A stretch of DNA of 64,000 bases, taken from Schistocerca nitens. Its lineage: Eukaryota > Arthropoda > Insecta > Orthoptera > Acrididae. Positions 21,034 to 32,650 of the stretch are shown one piece after another (the first letter of the stretch is position 1; each line of letters opens with the position of its first letter). The stretch covers positions 648,578,974 through 648,642,973 of the forward strand of contig NC_064616.1 in NCBI RefSeq assembly GCF_023898315.1. Direction: 5' to 3'. Both the position numbers and the translations under genes were made by a program. A model generated the notes under the pieces. It worked only from the letters and a program-made list of their open reading frames with translations. It made no database searches and was not told the origin of the DNA.

Positions 21034-21862
21034 TCAGCCAGATGTAGCCAATGCGTAGCTGGTAGAGGACAACAGAGCCCTTGCAAGAGGCCCGCAAGGA
21101 GGAGTGCCACACATGATCCGAAGTTTGCTGGGTGAAGGCAGTGTGCGCCATTCATCACCCCAGGCGCCAAGGACCTTCTGTTGCAAAACTGACTGGAGAG
21201 CACACTCCAAAAGGCCAATCTCCAGGGCCGGTATGCTGATAGCCTGTTTGGCCAGTGTGTCAACACATTCATTATCTGGGATGCTGACATGGCCTGGGGT
21301 CCACACAAAGACCATGGAGTGGCCGCAATGGGCGAGAGTATGGAGGGACTTCCGGATAGCCATCACCTGACGACAGCAAGGAAAACACTGGTCGATAGCT
21401 CATAAACCACTCAGGGAGTCACTACAGATAACGAAGGACTCACCTGAGCAGGAGCGGATATACTCTAGGGCGCAAGAGATGGCTACCAGCTCTGCAGTGA
21501 AAACACTGCAGCCAGCCAGCAAGGAGCATTGTTCAGAATGATTTCCAAGAGCAACCAGCAACCATCGAACCGTCGATATAGACCACATCAGAGCTGTGGA
21601 ACGCGGCAAGGATGGAAAGAAAGCAGCAGCGGAGGGTCTCAGGAGGGACTGAGTCCTTCAGGCTCTGTGCCAAATCCAGGTGAAGACATGGGTGGGGCAT
21701 ACATATATGGACCCAGAAAAGAGGTGGAAAAGGGAAAAACTCAAGCCCAGAGAGAAGAGCCCGGATGTGAACCACTATTGTACACCCTGACCGGGGCTGC
21801 CGTTCTGGAAGATGGACGACCAAGTTGGCGAACAGGAGACGGTAATTTGGATGCCTGGGCAA
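21034..21862 (-). pseudogene. LINE B RNase H domain, frameshifted
   Basis: Blocks in order on the minus strand: VVYIDGSMVAGCSW near 21560 (first catalytic aspartate), SVFTAELVAISCALEYI near 21490 (catalytic glutamate), FVICSDSLSGL near 21410 (second aspartate), then MVFVWTPGHVSIPDNE near 21290 (histidine and last acidic residue). They lie in two or three frames, so the domain is complete in content but not translatable as one protein. The RNase H follows the reverse transcriptase, as in I-clade LINEs. Confidence 0.85.
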
Positions 21863-22274
21863 GGTACAAACATGTGCAGAATAAGCGGCCAGTAGTCATT
21901 GGTGTCGGATCCGCAATGGAGGGACACCAGCCTCCACAAGTATGTTGTTTACAGGGCTTGTGCGGAAAGCTCCAGTTGCGAGTCAGATCCCGCAGTGAAG
22001 TATGGGATCAAACAACCACAAAACAGAAGACGATGCCGAACCATAAGCCAGGCTCCCATAATCGGGACAGGACTGAATCAACGTCTGATACAGTCGTAGA
22101 AGGGTAGACTGATCGGCACCCCAGCTGGTGTGACTCAAGCAACGAAGAGTGTTAAGATGGCGCCAGCATGTTTAAGCTGTCGAATATGAGGGAGCCAAGT
22201 CAACCAGGCATCAAAAAGCAATCCCAAAAACCGATGTGTCTCCAACACAGCAAGAGGTTCACCATCAAGATAAA

Positions 22275-22460
22275 AAAATCTTGCATCTGAGCACTATGGG
22301 ACTCAACTGCTGTGGTCATCAGTCCCCTAGAACTTAGAACTACTTAAACCTAACTAACCTAAGGACATCACACACATCCATGCCCGAGGCAGGATTCGAA
22401 CCTGCGACCGTAGCAGTCGCACGGTTCCAGACTGCGCACCTAGAACCACCGCTGCTGGCG
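22275..22460 (-). mobile_element. tRNA-derived SINE in LINE B
   Basis: Read on the minus strand, a tRNA-like head contains the B box GGTTCGAATCC at about 22393-22403, and the tail ends in T/A-rich sequence at 22275. It is bounded by the 13-bp duplication CCATCAAGATAAA at 22262-22274 and 22461-22473. The duplicated site belongs to LINE B, so the SINE is younger than that copy. Confidence 0.9.
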
Positions 22461-23500
22461 CCATCAAGATAAAGCTGTGGCTCAAGGAGAGCAGTGCGAC
22501 ACCAGCAGAAATGCATGATGCAAGTCTTGGCAGCTGAAAACTGGAAGCTGCGCAATACAGGCCAAGGCTGCGCCTTGCGGATAGTGCCCTGCAGCTGCCG
22601 TTCAACAACAGAAATGCCAGTGGAGCTATAGTACAGGCAAAAGTCATCAACATACAAAGAAGTTGATACAGACGTACCCACAACTGCAGCGAGCAACTAA
22701 AAAGAGGCGGACACTCAAGACAGAGCCTCCTGGGCTCGGGAGGAACTATGGGAGGGACCAACTTGCACGCGGAAGGAGCGAAGCGACAGAAAATTTTTAA
22801 TAAAAATCAGGAGCGGGCCCACCCATGAAGTGTGGTAAGGATGTGATCTTGCCATGTTGTATCGTATGCCTTCCGCATGTCAAAAAAGATGGCAACCAGA
22901 TTCTGTCAGCGGGCAAATGCTGATGGCAGACTCCAGGCAGACCAGATTATCGGTGGCAGAGCGGCTCTTACGAAACCCACCCTGAGATGGAGCCAGAAGG
23001 CCCAGAGTCTCAAGTAGCCAACTCAACCTCTGGCTCACCATGCATTCGAGCAACTTGCATGGAATTTGATGAGGCTAAAGGGGCAGTAGCTGTCCACCTC
23101 CAGTGGGTTCATGCCAGGTTTCAACATGGGATGACAATGCTTTCCCGCCATTGTGATGGGAACTCACCCTCAACCCAGATACGGTTGAAAAGGTTTAGGA
23201 GGCGTCGCTGGCAGTTCACTGAGAGGTGTTTGAGCATCTGATAGTGGATGCGATCTGCCCTGGGAGCCGCATCAGGGCAAGCGGTTAGGGAACTTTGGAA
23301 TTTTCACTCACTGAATGGAGCATTGTACAATTTGGGGTGGTGTTTATGGAATGAAAGGCTCTGACATTCCAACTGCTCTTTCAGGGAGTGGAAGGCCAGT
23401 GGGTAATTCGGAGAAGCGGAACTCTGAGCATAATGCTCTGCTAAGATTTCTGCAATCGTGTCGGAGTCACTACAGACTGCTCCAATCACGGAAAGCCCAG
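22340..23500 (-). pseudogene. LINE B reverse transcriptase, broken
   Basis: The catalytic motif SLYVDDFCLYYSS is visible near 22640, followed by FQFSAAKTCIMHF, both typical of I and Jockey-like LINE polymerases. The N-terminal part at 23304-23489 reads AEILAEHYAQSS and PKLYNAPFSE. Between them the frame is broken, and a SINE interrupts the C-terminal side at 22275-22460. Confidence 0.8.
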
Positions 23501-23671
23501 GTATGCCAACGGGGGTCCAATAGCCGTAGAATCACCTAATCTTGTCCCAAACCTGCGATGGAGAGGTACGGAGGCCAATGGTGGAGACATACCTTTCCCA
23601 CCACTACTGCTTCCGTCGACGAATAAGGCGTCAGGCTTGGACATGGAGCCGCTTAAATTCAATGAGGTGGT

Positions 23672-24280
23672 CTAGTGACGAGGGCCGCTTATGACGTTGG
23701 AGGGCCCACCTGCGATCGCGAATCGCTCAGCGATCTCTGGTGAGCACCAAGGCACAGTCCTCCTGCTGAGGGGACCCAGAAAAACAGAAACAATGCCGGT
23801 GGTGACCGTGTGAACCATCACATCAATGGTGTCATGAGGTGGAGGTTCAATAGTGGCAAAGGAGGCGAACGAGTTCCAGTCAGCCTTATTCAAAGCCCAT
23901 TTGGGGAGGCTCCCAGGTGAGTGAAGTTGGGGCAGTGACAGAAAGATCGGAAAGTGGTCACTACTGCACAAGTTGTCATGCACCCTCCATTGGAAAAACG
24001 GGAGAAGGCCAGGGCTGCAGACCGAAAGGTCGACGGCTGAGTACATGCCATGCGCCACACAGAAATGTGTGGAGGCACCATCATTTAAAAGAGAAAGGTT
24101 GAGATGTGCCAACACTTGCTCAATGACAGTGCCTCGGTCTGTTGCCACCAATCCACCCCACAAAGGGTTATGGGTGTTGAAGTCACACAGTAACAGAAAA
24201 GGTGGCGGCAGTTGGGCTATCAGTGCAGCCAATACAGGGGAAGATAGATACTGCAGACGGTAAAAGCCTGTGACGTCCAC
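23672..24280 (-). pseudogene. LINE B APE-type endonuclease
   Basis: A 202-residue open frame with most of the catalytic domain: FLLLCDFNTHNPLWGG near residues 28-43, LSLLNDGASTHF, SAVDLSVCSPGLL, and NLCSSDHFPIFL near residue 130. DFN, DL and SDHFP are the hallmark residues of the endonuclease that nicks target DNA in target-primed reverse transcription. The N-terminal catalytic Glu block (QETH) is outside this frame. It is a fragment of the broken ORF2. Confidence 0.85.
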
Positions 24281-24771
24281 ACCCTAACAGCGACAGCCTC
24301 TAAAGGCGTTTGAAGAGGCACACACTTGCTGCAAAGACAGTTAAGGATGTAGATGCAGAATCCAATGGATACCCTCTCATAAGCTTCCCAATTCTTATAA
24401 TAACCCAAATAGCCACAGAGGGCAGAGGTTCGCAACGCCGGAAACCAAGTTTCCTGGAGAGAAATGCAAAAGAAAGGGTGAAGGCTGAGAAGTTGTTGGA
24501 ACTCAGAAAGGTGGTGGAAAAAACCGCTGCAATTCCACTAGAGAATGATATTGTCTGCGGGTGAAAAAGGCGTGAAGGGACCGAGTAGGCAGATTACACT
24601 GATGGGTCACCTACCACCACCAAAGGAGAGCCTGAATCGACGACCATTGCATCTGAGGAAGAGGTGAGATTGAGGTCATCGGGGGACGCCAAAATCTTCA
24701 GATCGTGCTCAGAAGCAGAGCTGGTAATAACAGGTGGCACAGAGGCAACCTGAACCTCTTCAGTTATACCC

Positions 24772-24840
24772 AGCTTCTTCTTCTTCTTCTTCTTCTTCTT
24801 CTTCTTCTCCTCCTCCTCCTCCTCCTCCTCCTCCTCCTCC
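24772..24840 (+). repeat. (TTC)n(TCC)n repeat
   Basis: About 12 TTC units followed by about 12 TCC units in LINE B ORF1. On the minus strand it encodes runs of Lys and Glu, which interrupt the ORF1 reading frame. Confidence 0.95.
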
Positions 24841-25032
24841 CACTGCTCCTCAAGAGCAACCTGAGAGGGAGTCTCAGAAAGAGGGCCATGGACAGACGAA
24901 GCTCTGTGATCTGCCGCTCCCGGCGCCTTGAGCCACCGACTGATGTCAGCCGTCGCGCTGGAGGATGCCTTGTAAGGTAGACTTCCAAGAGACCCTTTCC
25001 GTGCAAGAGAAGCCGGAGGAGGCTGGTGTACC

Positions 25033-25631
25033 TCAGGTGGGGGTGCGGGGTTCGATATCCCAGTCAATTTTGGGGGTTCGTCTCCCAAAGGAGGTACCTT
25101 GTGAGTACCAGAAGAAGCAGTGTCCCCCATCACAGACAAGGGGGGAAGAGCCAGGGCGGCCCTGAGGGCCCACTGGAGACTTAACCGCAAGGACAGCAGT
25201 CGCCACCAGGGGCAACGAAGTCACAGTTGCAGCATAGGAAGTAGTCATCTGCACAGGATGAAGCTGTTCATTTTTTCTCTTTGCATACTGATACGTGAGC
25301 CTGTCCAGGGTTTTTATTTCCATGATTTGTCGCTCCTTATGGAGAACAGGGCAGTCAGGCGAGCAGGGGCAGTGGTGCTTCCCACAGCTGACACAAGTGG
25401 GAGGAGGCACACACAGAGAGCCCGGGTGAAGAGGATGACCGTAATCCCTGCATGTGGTGCTGAAAGTACAACGAGATGACATGTGAATAAACTTCCAACA
25501 CTTGAAGCACCGTATGGTTTCACGTCACAATGGTAAACCATCACCTTGACCTTTTCAGGCAACGAGTCACCCTCAAAGGCCAAGATGAAGGCACCAGTGG
25601 CAACCCTGTTGTCTTTGGGTCCCCTATGCAC
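25033..25631 (-). pseudogene. LINE B ORF1 zinc-knuckle part
   Basis: Two overlapping frames cover cysteine-rich gag-like sequence with C-x2-C and histidine pairs (CVSCGKHHCPCSPDCPVLHKE) and the following KERQIMEIKTLDRLTY. The arrangement matches nucleic-acid-binding ORF1 of I-like LINEs. It is split from the N-terminal part by a frameshift near 25640. Confidence 0.8.
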
Positions 25632-25655
25632 GCACCGGACAAAGTGGACACCTCC

Positions 25656-26120
25656 TCACTCTACGTTGCCGCGTAGCTCCTCATCCGACTGCAAAAGGTG
25701 GTCACAATAGAAAATAATACCCTGGACCACGCTAAGGCTTTTATGGGACATAATCGAGACAGGGATGTCATCCAGCTTGTCATAGGTGAGCAACACCCGT
25801 GACTGGGCTGGGGAGGCTGCCTGGATCAAAATCACCCCGCTGCGCATTTCAGACACCGCCACGTCCCCAAACCTATGTTTGAGGTGGTCTACAAAGAACT
25901 GGGGTTTTGTTGTCTGAAAGGTCTCTCCATCAGTCTTGCAAACTAGGTACCACGGCGAATACGGCTCACAACACCGAGTCACCCTACAGTCCTCCCAAGG
26001 CGTAGCTAGGGAGGGGAATGATCGGGAATCATAGGCCGCAGCATCAAATTCATCTTGTATGCACTTAGAGACTGCTGCGGCCAAGTGACCACCAGCTTGA
26101 TTTGCTTTAACCCATTTCAT
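25656..26120 (-). pseudogene. LINE B ORF1 N-terminal part
   Basis: A 154-residue frame with the start-proximal part of ORF1. It has PWYLVCKTDGETFQTTKPQF and a block near VLLTYDKLDDIPVSIMSHKSL, an arrangement I associate with the region before the zinc knuckles in I-like ORF1 proteins. No catalytic role; it would coat the element RNA. It ends by frameshift before the knuckle part. Confidence 0.7.
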
Positions 26121-26589
26121 TGCGGGTCATCTGCTCTGATGCCACCCATTCTGACCAGGGGCTCTCCCCACGGGCGCCACCCAGCCTCAGCAAGGACTAT
26201 CTGGCGGGATAGCCATTGTCGGGAGTCCTGTTGCCCCAGAAGGATGGGCACCTACTCCTTGGCATATGCAGGGAGGTCTCAGCTCTGGCATCAGCAGTGC
26301 GATCCCTGTGTTGTCAGGGGGCTACCACCAAGAGGGTACATGACAACCCCACCACGACAAATTGGCTACCACACAGGATTTCAGGTGCCGAAATGGACCA
26401 GAATTGTCGTGGGTGTGAAGGATAGTATGGCACAGGAGATGAGAAGTAGGCAACCCATAAGACGTTGGGTGCAAAGCCCACTACACGACAGTAAGTAGCA
26501 TGCAAGATCTTGGTGCATGGTGGTCAAACAAAAAACACCACGTAAGGCATCCTTCCCCAAATGGCACACACTAGCAACAGAAATTTGGT

Positions 26590-26780
26590 TCAAATGGCTC
26601 TGAGCACTATGGGACTTAACTGCTGTGGTCATCAGTCCCCTAGAACTTAGAACTACTTAAACCTAACTAACCTAAGGGCATCACACACATCCATGCCCAA
26701 GGCAGGATTCGAACCTGCGATCGTAACAGTCACGCGGTTCCAGACTGTAGCGCCTAGAACCGCATGGCCACTCCAGCCGG
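26590..26780 (-). mobile_element. tRNA-derived SINE near the LINE B 5' end
   Basis: Same SINE family as the copy at 22275-22460, again minus strand, with B box GGTTCGAATCC-like sequence near 26705. It is bounded by the duplication AGAAATTTGGT at 26579-26589 and 26782-26792, preceded by C on both sides. Confidence 0.9.
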
Positions 26781-26916
26781 CAGAAATTTGGTAGGGATGG
26801 CAGTCAAACCCAAGAGAGGACCAACACATAAAGGCCGAAATGTGTGAGACTCCTTTTAGTCGCCTCGAACGACAGGCAGGAATACCTCAGGCCAATTCTA
26901 ACCCCCAAACCCGCAG

Positions 26917-27430
26917 GGGGGGGGGGGGGGGGGCCCACAGCATCTCCGGCCAATCAATTACATGAGACTAGCTAGCTGGCCAATTTAAACCTGAGTGGCC
27001 ATAAATTTGCTCTCATTCTTCTCTGTGAGTTAACCAACCGCGTATTATGATCCACCTGACCCTTTCCTAGACAATGCTTCTGTATCTATGGGCTTTGCCG
27101 GATAACAAAACAGACTGCTCTTACAGCTGTGCAAGTTGACTACGTTTGGCGTGTGAGATTGCTTGTGAAGTTATGCTCAGGCATCTATGGACTGGTATAC
27201 TTACTCAGCCAGGTGAAATAACAATTATAGCAGTTGCACCGCTGTCTATCAGTGCTGCCACAGCTGTGTTATTTTATGGCAAGTGTCTAGTGAGTAGTTT
27301 AATGTCCATAAAAAGTGAATTACTTGTGCAAATCACTTAATTTTCTTCTGGCTCAGAAATTATTGACTTTTGTTCCATGCTGCAGTGTACTTACGCAAGT
27401 GCAATAAATAACTGTTAACATAAAAGGATG
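26917..27430 (+). repeat. Gypsy-type LTR (copy 1) with poly-G tract
   Basis: The segment aligns by eye with 47130-47660: poly-G tract, GGCCAATTTA, GCTCTCATTC, CTAGACAATGCT, TCTATGG, CAGACTGCTCTTAC, CTGGTATACTTA, then CTTAATTTTCTT and AATAAATAACTG at the end. Gag-like sequence follows on the right, so this would be the 5' LTR. The left boundary with the LINE B 5' end is not certain because both contribute G-rich sequence. Confidence 0.65.
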
Positions 27431-27835
27431 TGTCACAAAATTAATAATGAGGTGGTTACTTTCGTATCAAGTCACAACTATCATGGACGCAAAGCTTTTG
27501 AACTGTGGCAACAACTACTAAATCAACTTCAACAACCGGCAAACCTTTTAACATATTTGATGTGTTCAATGATGCACAGGACTACTGGGGTCCTAATGCG
27601 ATAAACACACCTTTCACTTTTCATGGCGGCAGCCAACCAGTCCCACTCTATGTCACCCCATGTTGTTCTAAAGCACCAGTTTCAGTTGTTTCCTAACTGT
27701 TTTTCATTGCATGCACACCATGAAGGTCTGCATTATGAAGCAGAATGCCGCAATTGTTTTGATAAAGGGCATACTGCAGAGATGTGTCAAAGTGCAGCAG
27801 GTATCAGTTGACTGTCTTCACCAACTGAAAATATA

Positions 27836-29256
27836 CACTCCTGGAAATTGAAATAAGAACACCGTGAATTCATTGTCCCAGGAAGGGGAACTTTATTGAC
27901 ACATTCCTGGGGTCAGATACATCACATGATCACACTGACAGAACCACAGGCACATAGACACAGGCAACAGAGCATGCACAATGTCGGCACTAGTACAGTG
28001 TATATCCACCTTTCGCAGCAATGCAGGCTGCTATTCTCCCATGGAGACGATCGTAGAGATGCTGGATGTAGTCCTGTGGAACGGCTTGCCATGCCATTTC
28101 CACCTGGCGCCTCAGTTGGACCAGCGTTCGTGCTGGACGTGCAGACTGTGTGAGACGACGCTTCATCCAGTCCCAAACATGCTCAATGGGGGACAGATCC
28201 GGAGATCTTGCTGGCCAGGGTAGTTGACTTACACCTTCTAGAGCACGTTGGGTGGCACGGGATACATGTGGACGTGCATTGTCCTGTTGGAACAGCAAGT
28301 TCCCTTGCCGGTCTAGGAATGGTAGAACGATGGGTTTGATGACGGTTTGGATGTACCGTGCACTATTCAGTGTCCCCTCGACGATCACCAGTGGTGTACG
28401 GCCAGTGTAGGAGATCGCTCCCCACACCATGATGCCGGGTGTTGGCCCTGTGTGCCTCGGTCGTATGCAGTCCTGATTGTGGCGCTCACCTGCACGGCGC
28501 CAAACACGCATACGACCATCATTGGCACCAAGGCAGAAGCGACTCTCATCGCTGAAGACGACACGTCTCCATTCGTCCCTCCATTCACGCCTGTCGCGAC
28601 ACCACTGGAGGCGGGCTGCACGATGTTGGGGCGTAAGCGGAAGACGGCCTAACGGTGTGCGGGACCGTAGCCCAGCTTCATGGAGACGGTTGCGAATGGT
28701 CCTCGCCGATACCCCAGGAGCAACAGTGTCCCTAATTTGCTGGGAAGTGGCGGTGCGGTCCCCTACGGCACTGCGTAGGATCCTACGGTCTTGGCGTGCA
28801 TCCGTGCGTCGCTGCGGTCCGGTCCCAGGTCGACGGGCACGTGCACCTTCCGCCGACCACTGGCGACAACATCGATGTACTGTGGAGACCTCACGCCCCA
28901 CGTGTTGAGCAATTCGGCGGTACGTCCACCCGGCCTCCCGCATGCCCACTATACGTCCTCGCTCAAAGTCCATCAACTGCACATACGGTTCACGTCCACG
29001 CTGTCGCGGCATGCTACCAGTGTTAAAGACTGCAATGGAGCTCCGTATGCCACGGCAAACTGGCTGACACTGACGGCGGCGGTGCACAAATGCTGCGCAG
29101 CTAGCGCCATTTGACAGCCAACACCGCGGTTCCTGGTGTGTCCGCTGTGCCGTGCGTGTGATCATTGCTTGTACAGCCCTCTCGCAGTGTCCGGAGCAAG
29201 TATGGTGGGTCTGACACACCGGTGTCAATGTGTTCTTTTTTCCATTTCCAGGAGTG
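27836..29256 (-). mobile_element. Tc1-like transposon, apparently complete
   Basis: A 1421-bp element with terminal inverted repeats starting CACTCCTGGAAATTGAAAT on the left and CACTCCTGGAAATGGAAAA read inward from the right. TA duplications flank it at 27834-27835 and 29257-29258. It contains one intact transposase on the minus strand. Its GC- and CpG-rich coding region contrasts with the AT-rich surroundings, which suggests a young insertion with little decay. It interrupts the older Gypsy copy. Confidence 0.93.
27990..29012 (-). CDS. Intact Tc1-like transposase (340 aa)
   Basis: This enzyme would bind the terminal repeats and cut and paste the element in the nucleus. The chosen start at 29012 (MPRQRGREPYVQ) gives 340 residues, the usual Tc1 length; an open frame extends farther upstream to 29228 but that part is low-quality sequence outside the family pattern. 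An HTH domain occupies about residues 10-50 and a second one about 70-115. The catalytic residues are D155 in FSDESRF, D244 in QQDNARPH and E277 in SPIEHVWD. By my count 32 residues separate D244 and E277; the usual Tc1 figure is 34. A GIMVWGAISY block lies at 193-202. No stops or shifts are present, so it may be active. Confidence 0.93.
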   Translation of the reverse strand: MPRQRGREPYVQLMDFERGRIVGMREAGWTYRRIAQHVGREVSTVHRCCRQWSAEGARARRPGTGPQRRTDARQDRRILRSAVGDRTATSQQIRDTVAPGVSARTIRNRLHEAGLRSRTPLGRLPLTPQHRAARLQWCRDRREWRDEWRRVVFSDESRFCLGANDGRMRVWRRAGERHNQDCIRPRHTGPTPGIMVWGAISYTGRTPLVIVEGTLNSARYIQTVIKPIVLPFLDRQGNLLFQQDNARPHVSRATQRALEGVSQLPWPARSPDLSPIEHVWDWMKRRLTQSARPARTLVQLRRQVEMAWQAVPQDYIQHLYDRLHGRIAACIAAKGGYTLY

Positions 29257-30090
29257 TATTTCAGTCAGGGATTGTGATGTACTGCCTAGTCAGATACTGT
29301 TCTATGCCGAATTACTAGAAGTGTCAGTGACGTTTCTCTCTGATACTTGTGAATTGGTCTCCATGGCAAATTAAATCCTGTGTTTCAGTACTGGTGCTCT
29401 GCCACTGGAGAATATGCACTCACAGTTATAGGCATGTGGATGACATGAGATTCCGCTGTTGGACCAAGTGTAACTTTAAGTCAGATATAACCAAGATAAA
29501 CAGACATTGCCTTTCCTGGTCATTGCAGTCCCATCTGTGGAAAACATTTTCTGACTGGATGCATACTCTGCATCTGGGTTTTCTATTCAACATTCTGTGC
29601 ATTCTGGTCAACCTCCAGTGCCATGTGAAGCAACAGACTCTCAACTTACACCATTTTTGAACTGGGGCTTGGGACGGCTTTGAACTTTTATGCCCACAGT
29701 GCTGAAACCTTAGGCAGGGCTGCAGATGTTTAAAGCATGTCAAAATCTGCTAGCAATCCAAGCTAGAATCACACACATCATAAAAGCAAAATGGCTTAGC
29801 CCTTCCCTTTTAGCCATGTAAAAAAAAAAACAACTCTCTGACCTCTATCAGTACAACAGATTACCATTCAGAGTCACTAGTGCAGTGGCCATATTTCGAA
29901 GATTTTTGGTACAGCACTCTGTTTAATGACTAATCAGCCTCATTTATCTTTAATTCTGGCTACAGATATCTCATTGCATGGAATCAGGGCCATTCTGTCT
30001 CATAAATTTGTTGACAGTACTGAAAAACCTATACCATTTGGGTCCAAACATCAAATCAGGCCCAGGACATTACTCCCAAATTTGACAGTT
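29257..30090 (+). pseudogene. Gypsy protease-to-RNase H remnants
   Basis: Read across frames, the sequence shows fragments in Gypsy order: AELLEVSVTFL (29310), NIF-LDAYSASGFSIQ (29545), FLNWGLG-L (29655), AIQARITHIIKAKW (29758), LYQYNRLPFRVTSAVAIFRRF (29850) and LILATDISLHGIRAILSHKFVDSTEKPIPFGSK (29944, two adjoining blocks). The polymerase catalytic segment between AIQAR and YNRLPF is missing, so an internal deletion removed the active site. The gene is dead. Confidence 0.75.
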
Positions 30091-30099
30091 CAGTACGGG

Positions 30100-31700
30100 A
30101 CAAATGGAGGGAAGCGTAGTCGCCAATGTGCGCTGGGTATGTCAGCAAGTGACGCTAACGCCAGGTCTACTCAGTGCGGAACCTGGCAGGTTTGCTCGAC
30201 TATGTGATCAGCAAACCAGCCAATCTGCCATCTTTCTCAAATGATTTTAAAGAAACTATATGGTAATAAACTCTCAGTCTCGTGCACCGTATAGTTTAAT
30301 TCATCAGCTTCATGATGAACCACATATCATTTCATTAATGGTCATTGTTATTGTGGTATTTCGATAGTAGGTAAACTACTGCAAGAAATTCTTACTTTGC
30401 AGTGAAAAATACGGGTCACAGTGAATTTGTGTTTGCTGTGTGTTAGGTTACATGCTGCCGCACATTAAATGTCGTTAACATATTGAATTATTCCTTGAAC
30501 GTTGAAGGGTATCGCTGTCTGTTTCCAATCTCAAGATAATGAAATGTGTGTAAGGCCTTCCACCACACACTTGTGCATCAGTGAAAAAACTAGAGTGAAA
30601 TATTCATAAACTCCTCATATCTCATAAATGGTTTGATATTGAAACAAGATTTTGGCAAATGATAGCACACAAAGACAAGAGTGTTTCGCCACATAATTAA
30701 TATGTGAAACTTCCATATCTACTGCGAAATTTGAGCAAATACAGACTTTTCGGTGAAGTACTGTAATTATTTATGGCCATCGATAGCTGGTGAAATGAGA
30801 ACTTCTATGGGTTTTGTAACAATATATGTGAAGAAGTTACACATTTATTTTTCTACTGAGAATGGATTGTTTTATAAAACATTGTCTTGACTTGCACTGA
30901 GTTGCTAGTTTAATAACACACTATATTTCAGGATGCTGTCACAATCTCATCTGCCTTAGAATGTTAGTGAGATGAATATTTATAAACTCTTCTAACATGG
31001 CAAGAAGAGAAGTTACATATTCCTCAAAACTTGTCACAGTCTTTCATGAATAAATGTCTCCTCAACTACCTTCTTAGTATGGCTGACAACTCAAGACCAG
31101 TCGTGTCATACAGCATTCGCAATGGCTTTTTTTTCTCAGTATTTCAAAATCACTTGTTGCTGTTTTTTGCCACATTACTTTTCACCAGGCAGATATGTTC
31201 TCAATCGCATTTAAATGAGCATGATACACAGGAAGCACGATTGAACTACGCCCTTTACCATTAGCTGGTTCGTCGACCAGGGGCCGTGAAGTTTTGGCTT
31301 GTACAGCACTACAAGTTCCATTAACACCGCTTTGTATATGCTAGGTTCAACTTTATCTCATGGAACATTTCTCTGTATCCAGAGGAAAATATCCGCTTTC
31401 CTCCACTGCACTGTTGGAGCTGTATGCATCACAACAGAGTGGTAAGGCATTTTGTCCATTACTATTGTAGAATTTTGATAAATGTTTTGCAGCAGAACAT
31501 TATCTCACCAGCCAGTGAACGTGTTCCTGGATGGTGCTTTTATTGCAAATCTTGTGTCAGATGTATTGCACTATTGTTGTTCATGCAAGCCAACAAAAAA
31601 ACACTTGTTCACAATACCTGATGACTACAGAACACTTCAACGCCAGAAAATACGACTTTACAACGAAAGCTGACAAACGTTGATGCATGTAATGCGTGAC
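30100..31700. other. AT-rich block inside the Gypsy copy, unassigned
   Basis: About 1.6 kb without recognisable Gypsy or other coding sequence, between the RNase H start and integrase. It may be an insertion, but no inverted repeats or duplications were seen at its edges. Short frames show nothing convincing. Confidence 0.4.
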
Positions 31701-31959
31701 ACCACATGGTTTCATGGTGTGGCAACAGGGGCGCTTTACCAGCCAAACCGTTGGGGCCATGGTAGGGAAAGCCGGCACAGCATTGGTGTTACTTGGGCAA
31801 CGGCTTCACATCCCCCTCCGGTCAGCCAAACATCAAAAGTCGCAACTGCTTTTAAATGCACTATAATGCAAGATGATGACAATTACTGGGAGGTGGTGTC
31901 CATATCCATGCATCAATGGGTGTTGCAGTTACTCTAGTTGCGTTTGGGGGGGGGGGGGG

Positions 31960-32650
31960 GGCGACCAAAATAAAGCAGCTGGACTGCTGCTTTCGCCACT
32001 GGCCATGTATGGATGATGACGTTGCACGGGTAGCCTGTCACTATACTGCCTGCCAAACCCATCAGTCAGCTCCATCCTCCCACAGTCTTGTTCTGCATAG
32101 CCAGCACCCATTCAGTCATGGGACCACGTCCATGCAGATTTCAATGGTCCCTCCCTTAGAACGATGTGCGTTATTGTGGTCGACACCTTTTCACATTTTC
32201 CTTATATTGTCAGGTTGCAGCAGATGATGACATCAGCAATGTCGGGGGAGGGGGAGGGGGAGGGGGAGTGGTGGTGGTGGTGGTGGCGGCGGTAGCGGTG
32301 GCTTTAAAAACTTTTTGCCATTGGAGGAGCACCCCACATCTTGATTATGGGCAACGGGCCTTATTTCATGGCATCCAAGTTCCACCAATTCTGCATGGAC
32401 AATAGCATTAAGCGTTTACAATCTCACACCCTTACATCCATCTTCTTATGGCTTAGTAGAATGCTTTCTAAGCACTTTTAAAACAAGTGGCAAAAGCCAT
32501 GGGGACAACTAAATCAGACTCTGCTCTTAACATCTTTTTACCTTCTTGCATATCAATGCCCAAAAATGGTCATAGCCTGACAGAATTATTGCATGGACAT
32601 CCTCGCTGGACACTGCTGGATCTTCTCACCACCTGATCAAGTTGAACAGG
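31960..32650 (+). pseudogene. Gypsy integrase remnant
   Basis: The zinc-binding region survives as HYTACQTHQSAP near 32040, followed by WDHVHADFNGPSLRT and VVDTFSHFPYIV (32120-32210), which includes the first catalytic aspartate (HADF). A purine-rich GGGGGA/GGT insertion at 32238-32295 interrupts the core. Then GNGPYFMASKFHQF (32350) and PPDQVEQEATPFSVAAL (32625) follow. The invariant glutamate region is altered. A poly-G tract lies at 31947-31962. Frames change several times. Confidence 0.75.

Larger units (their letters stand above)
20515..26916 (-). mobile_element. LINE B: long I-like non-LTR retrotransposon, decayed
   Basis: The most complete of three related copies. Minus-strand order from the right: 5' region (26800-26916), ORF1 N-terminal part, ORF1 zinc knuckles, APE-type endonuclease, reverse transcriptase with YVDDF, RNase H, and 3' UTR down to about 20515. 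All ORFs have frameshifts or stops. Two tRNA-derived SINEs are inserted, at 22275-22460 and 26590-26780, both with target-site duplications, and a TTC/TCC repeat lies in ORF1. The 5' end is followed directly by a poly-G tract and Gypsy LTR sequence. Confidence 0.85.

Noticed and set aside
22380..22440. tRNA gene
   Set aside because: The B box belongs to a SINE head; no complete cloverleaf is present. The same applies to the copies near 26705, 52462 and 498.
24594..25190. Lys/Glu-rich host protein
   Set aside because: It is LINE B ORF1 sequence interrupted by TTC/TCC repeats.
29013..29228. N-terminal extension of the Tc1-like transposase to 412 residues
   Set aside because: The extra 72 residues do not fit the family pattern and extend toward the terminal repeat. 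The internal start at 29012 gives the normal length.
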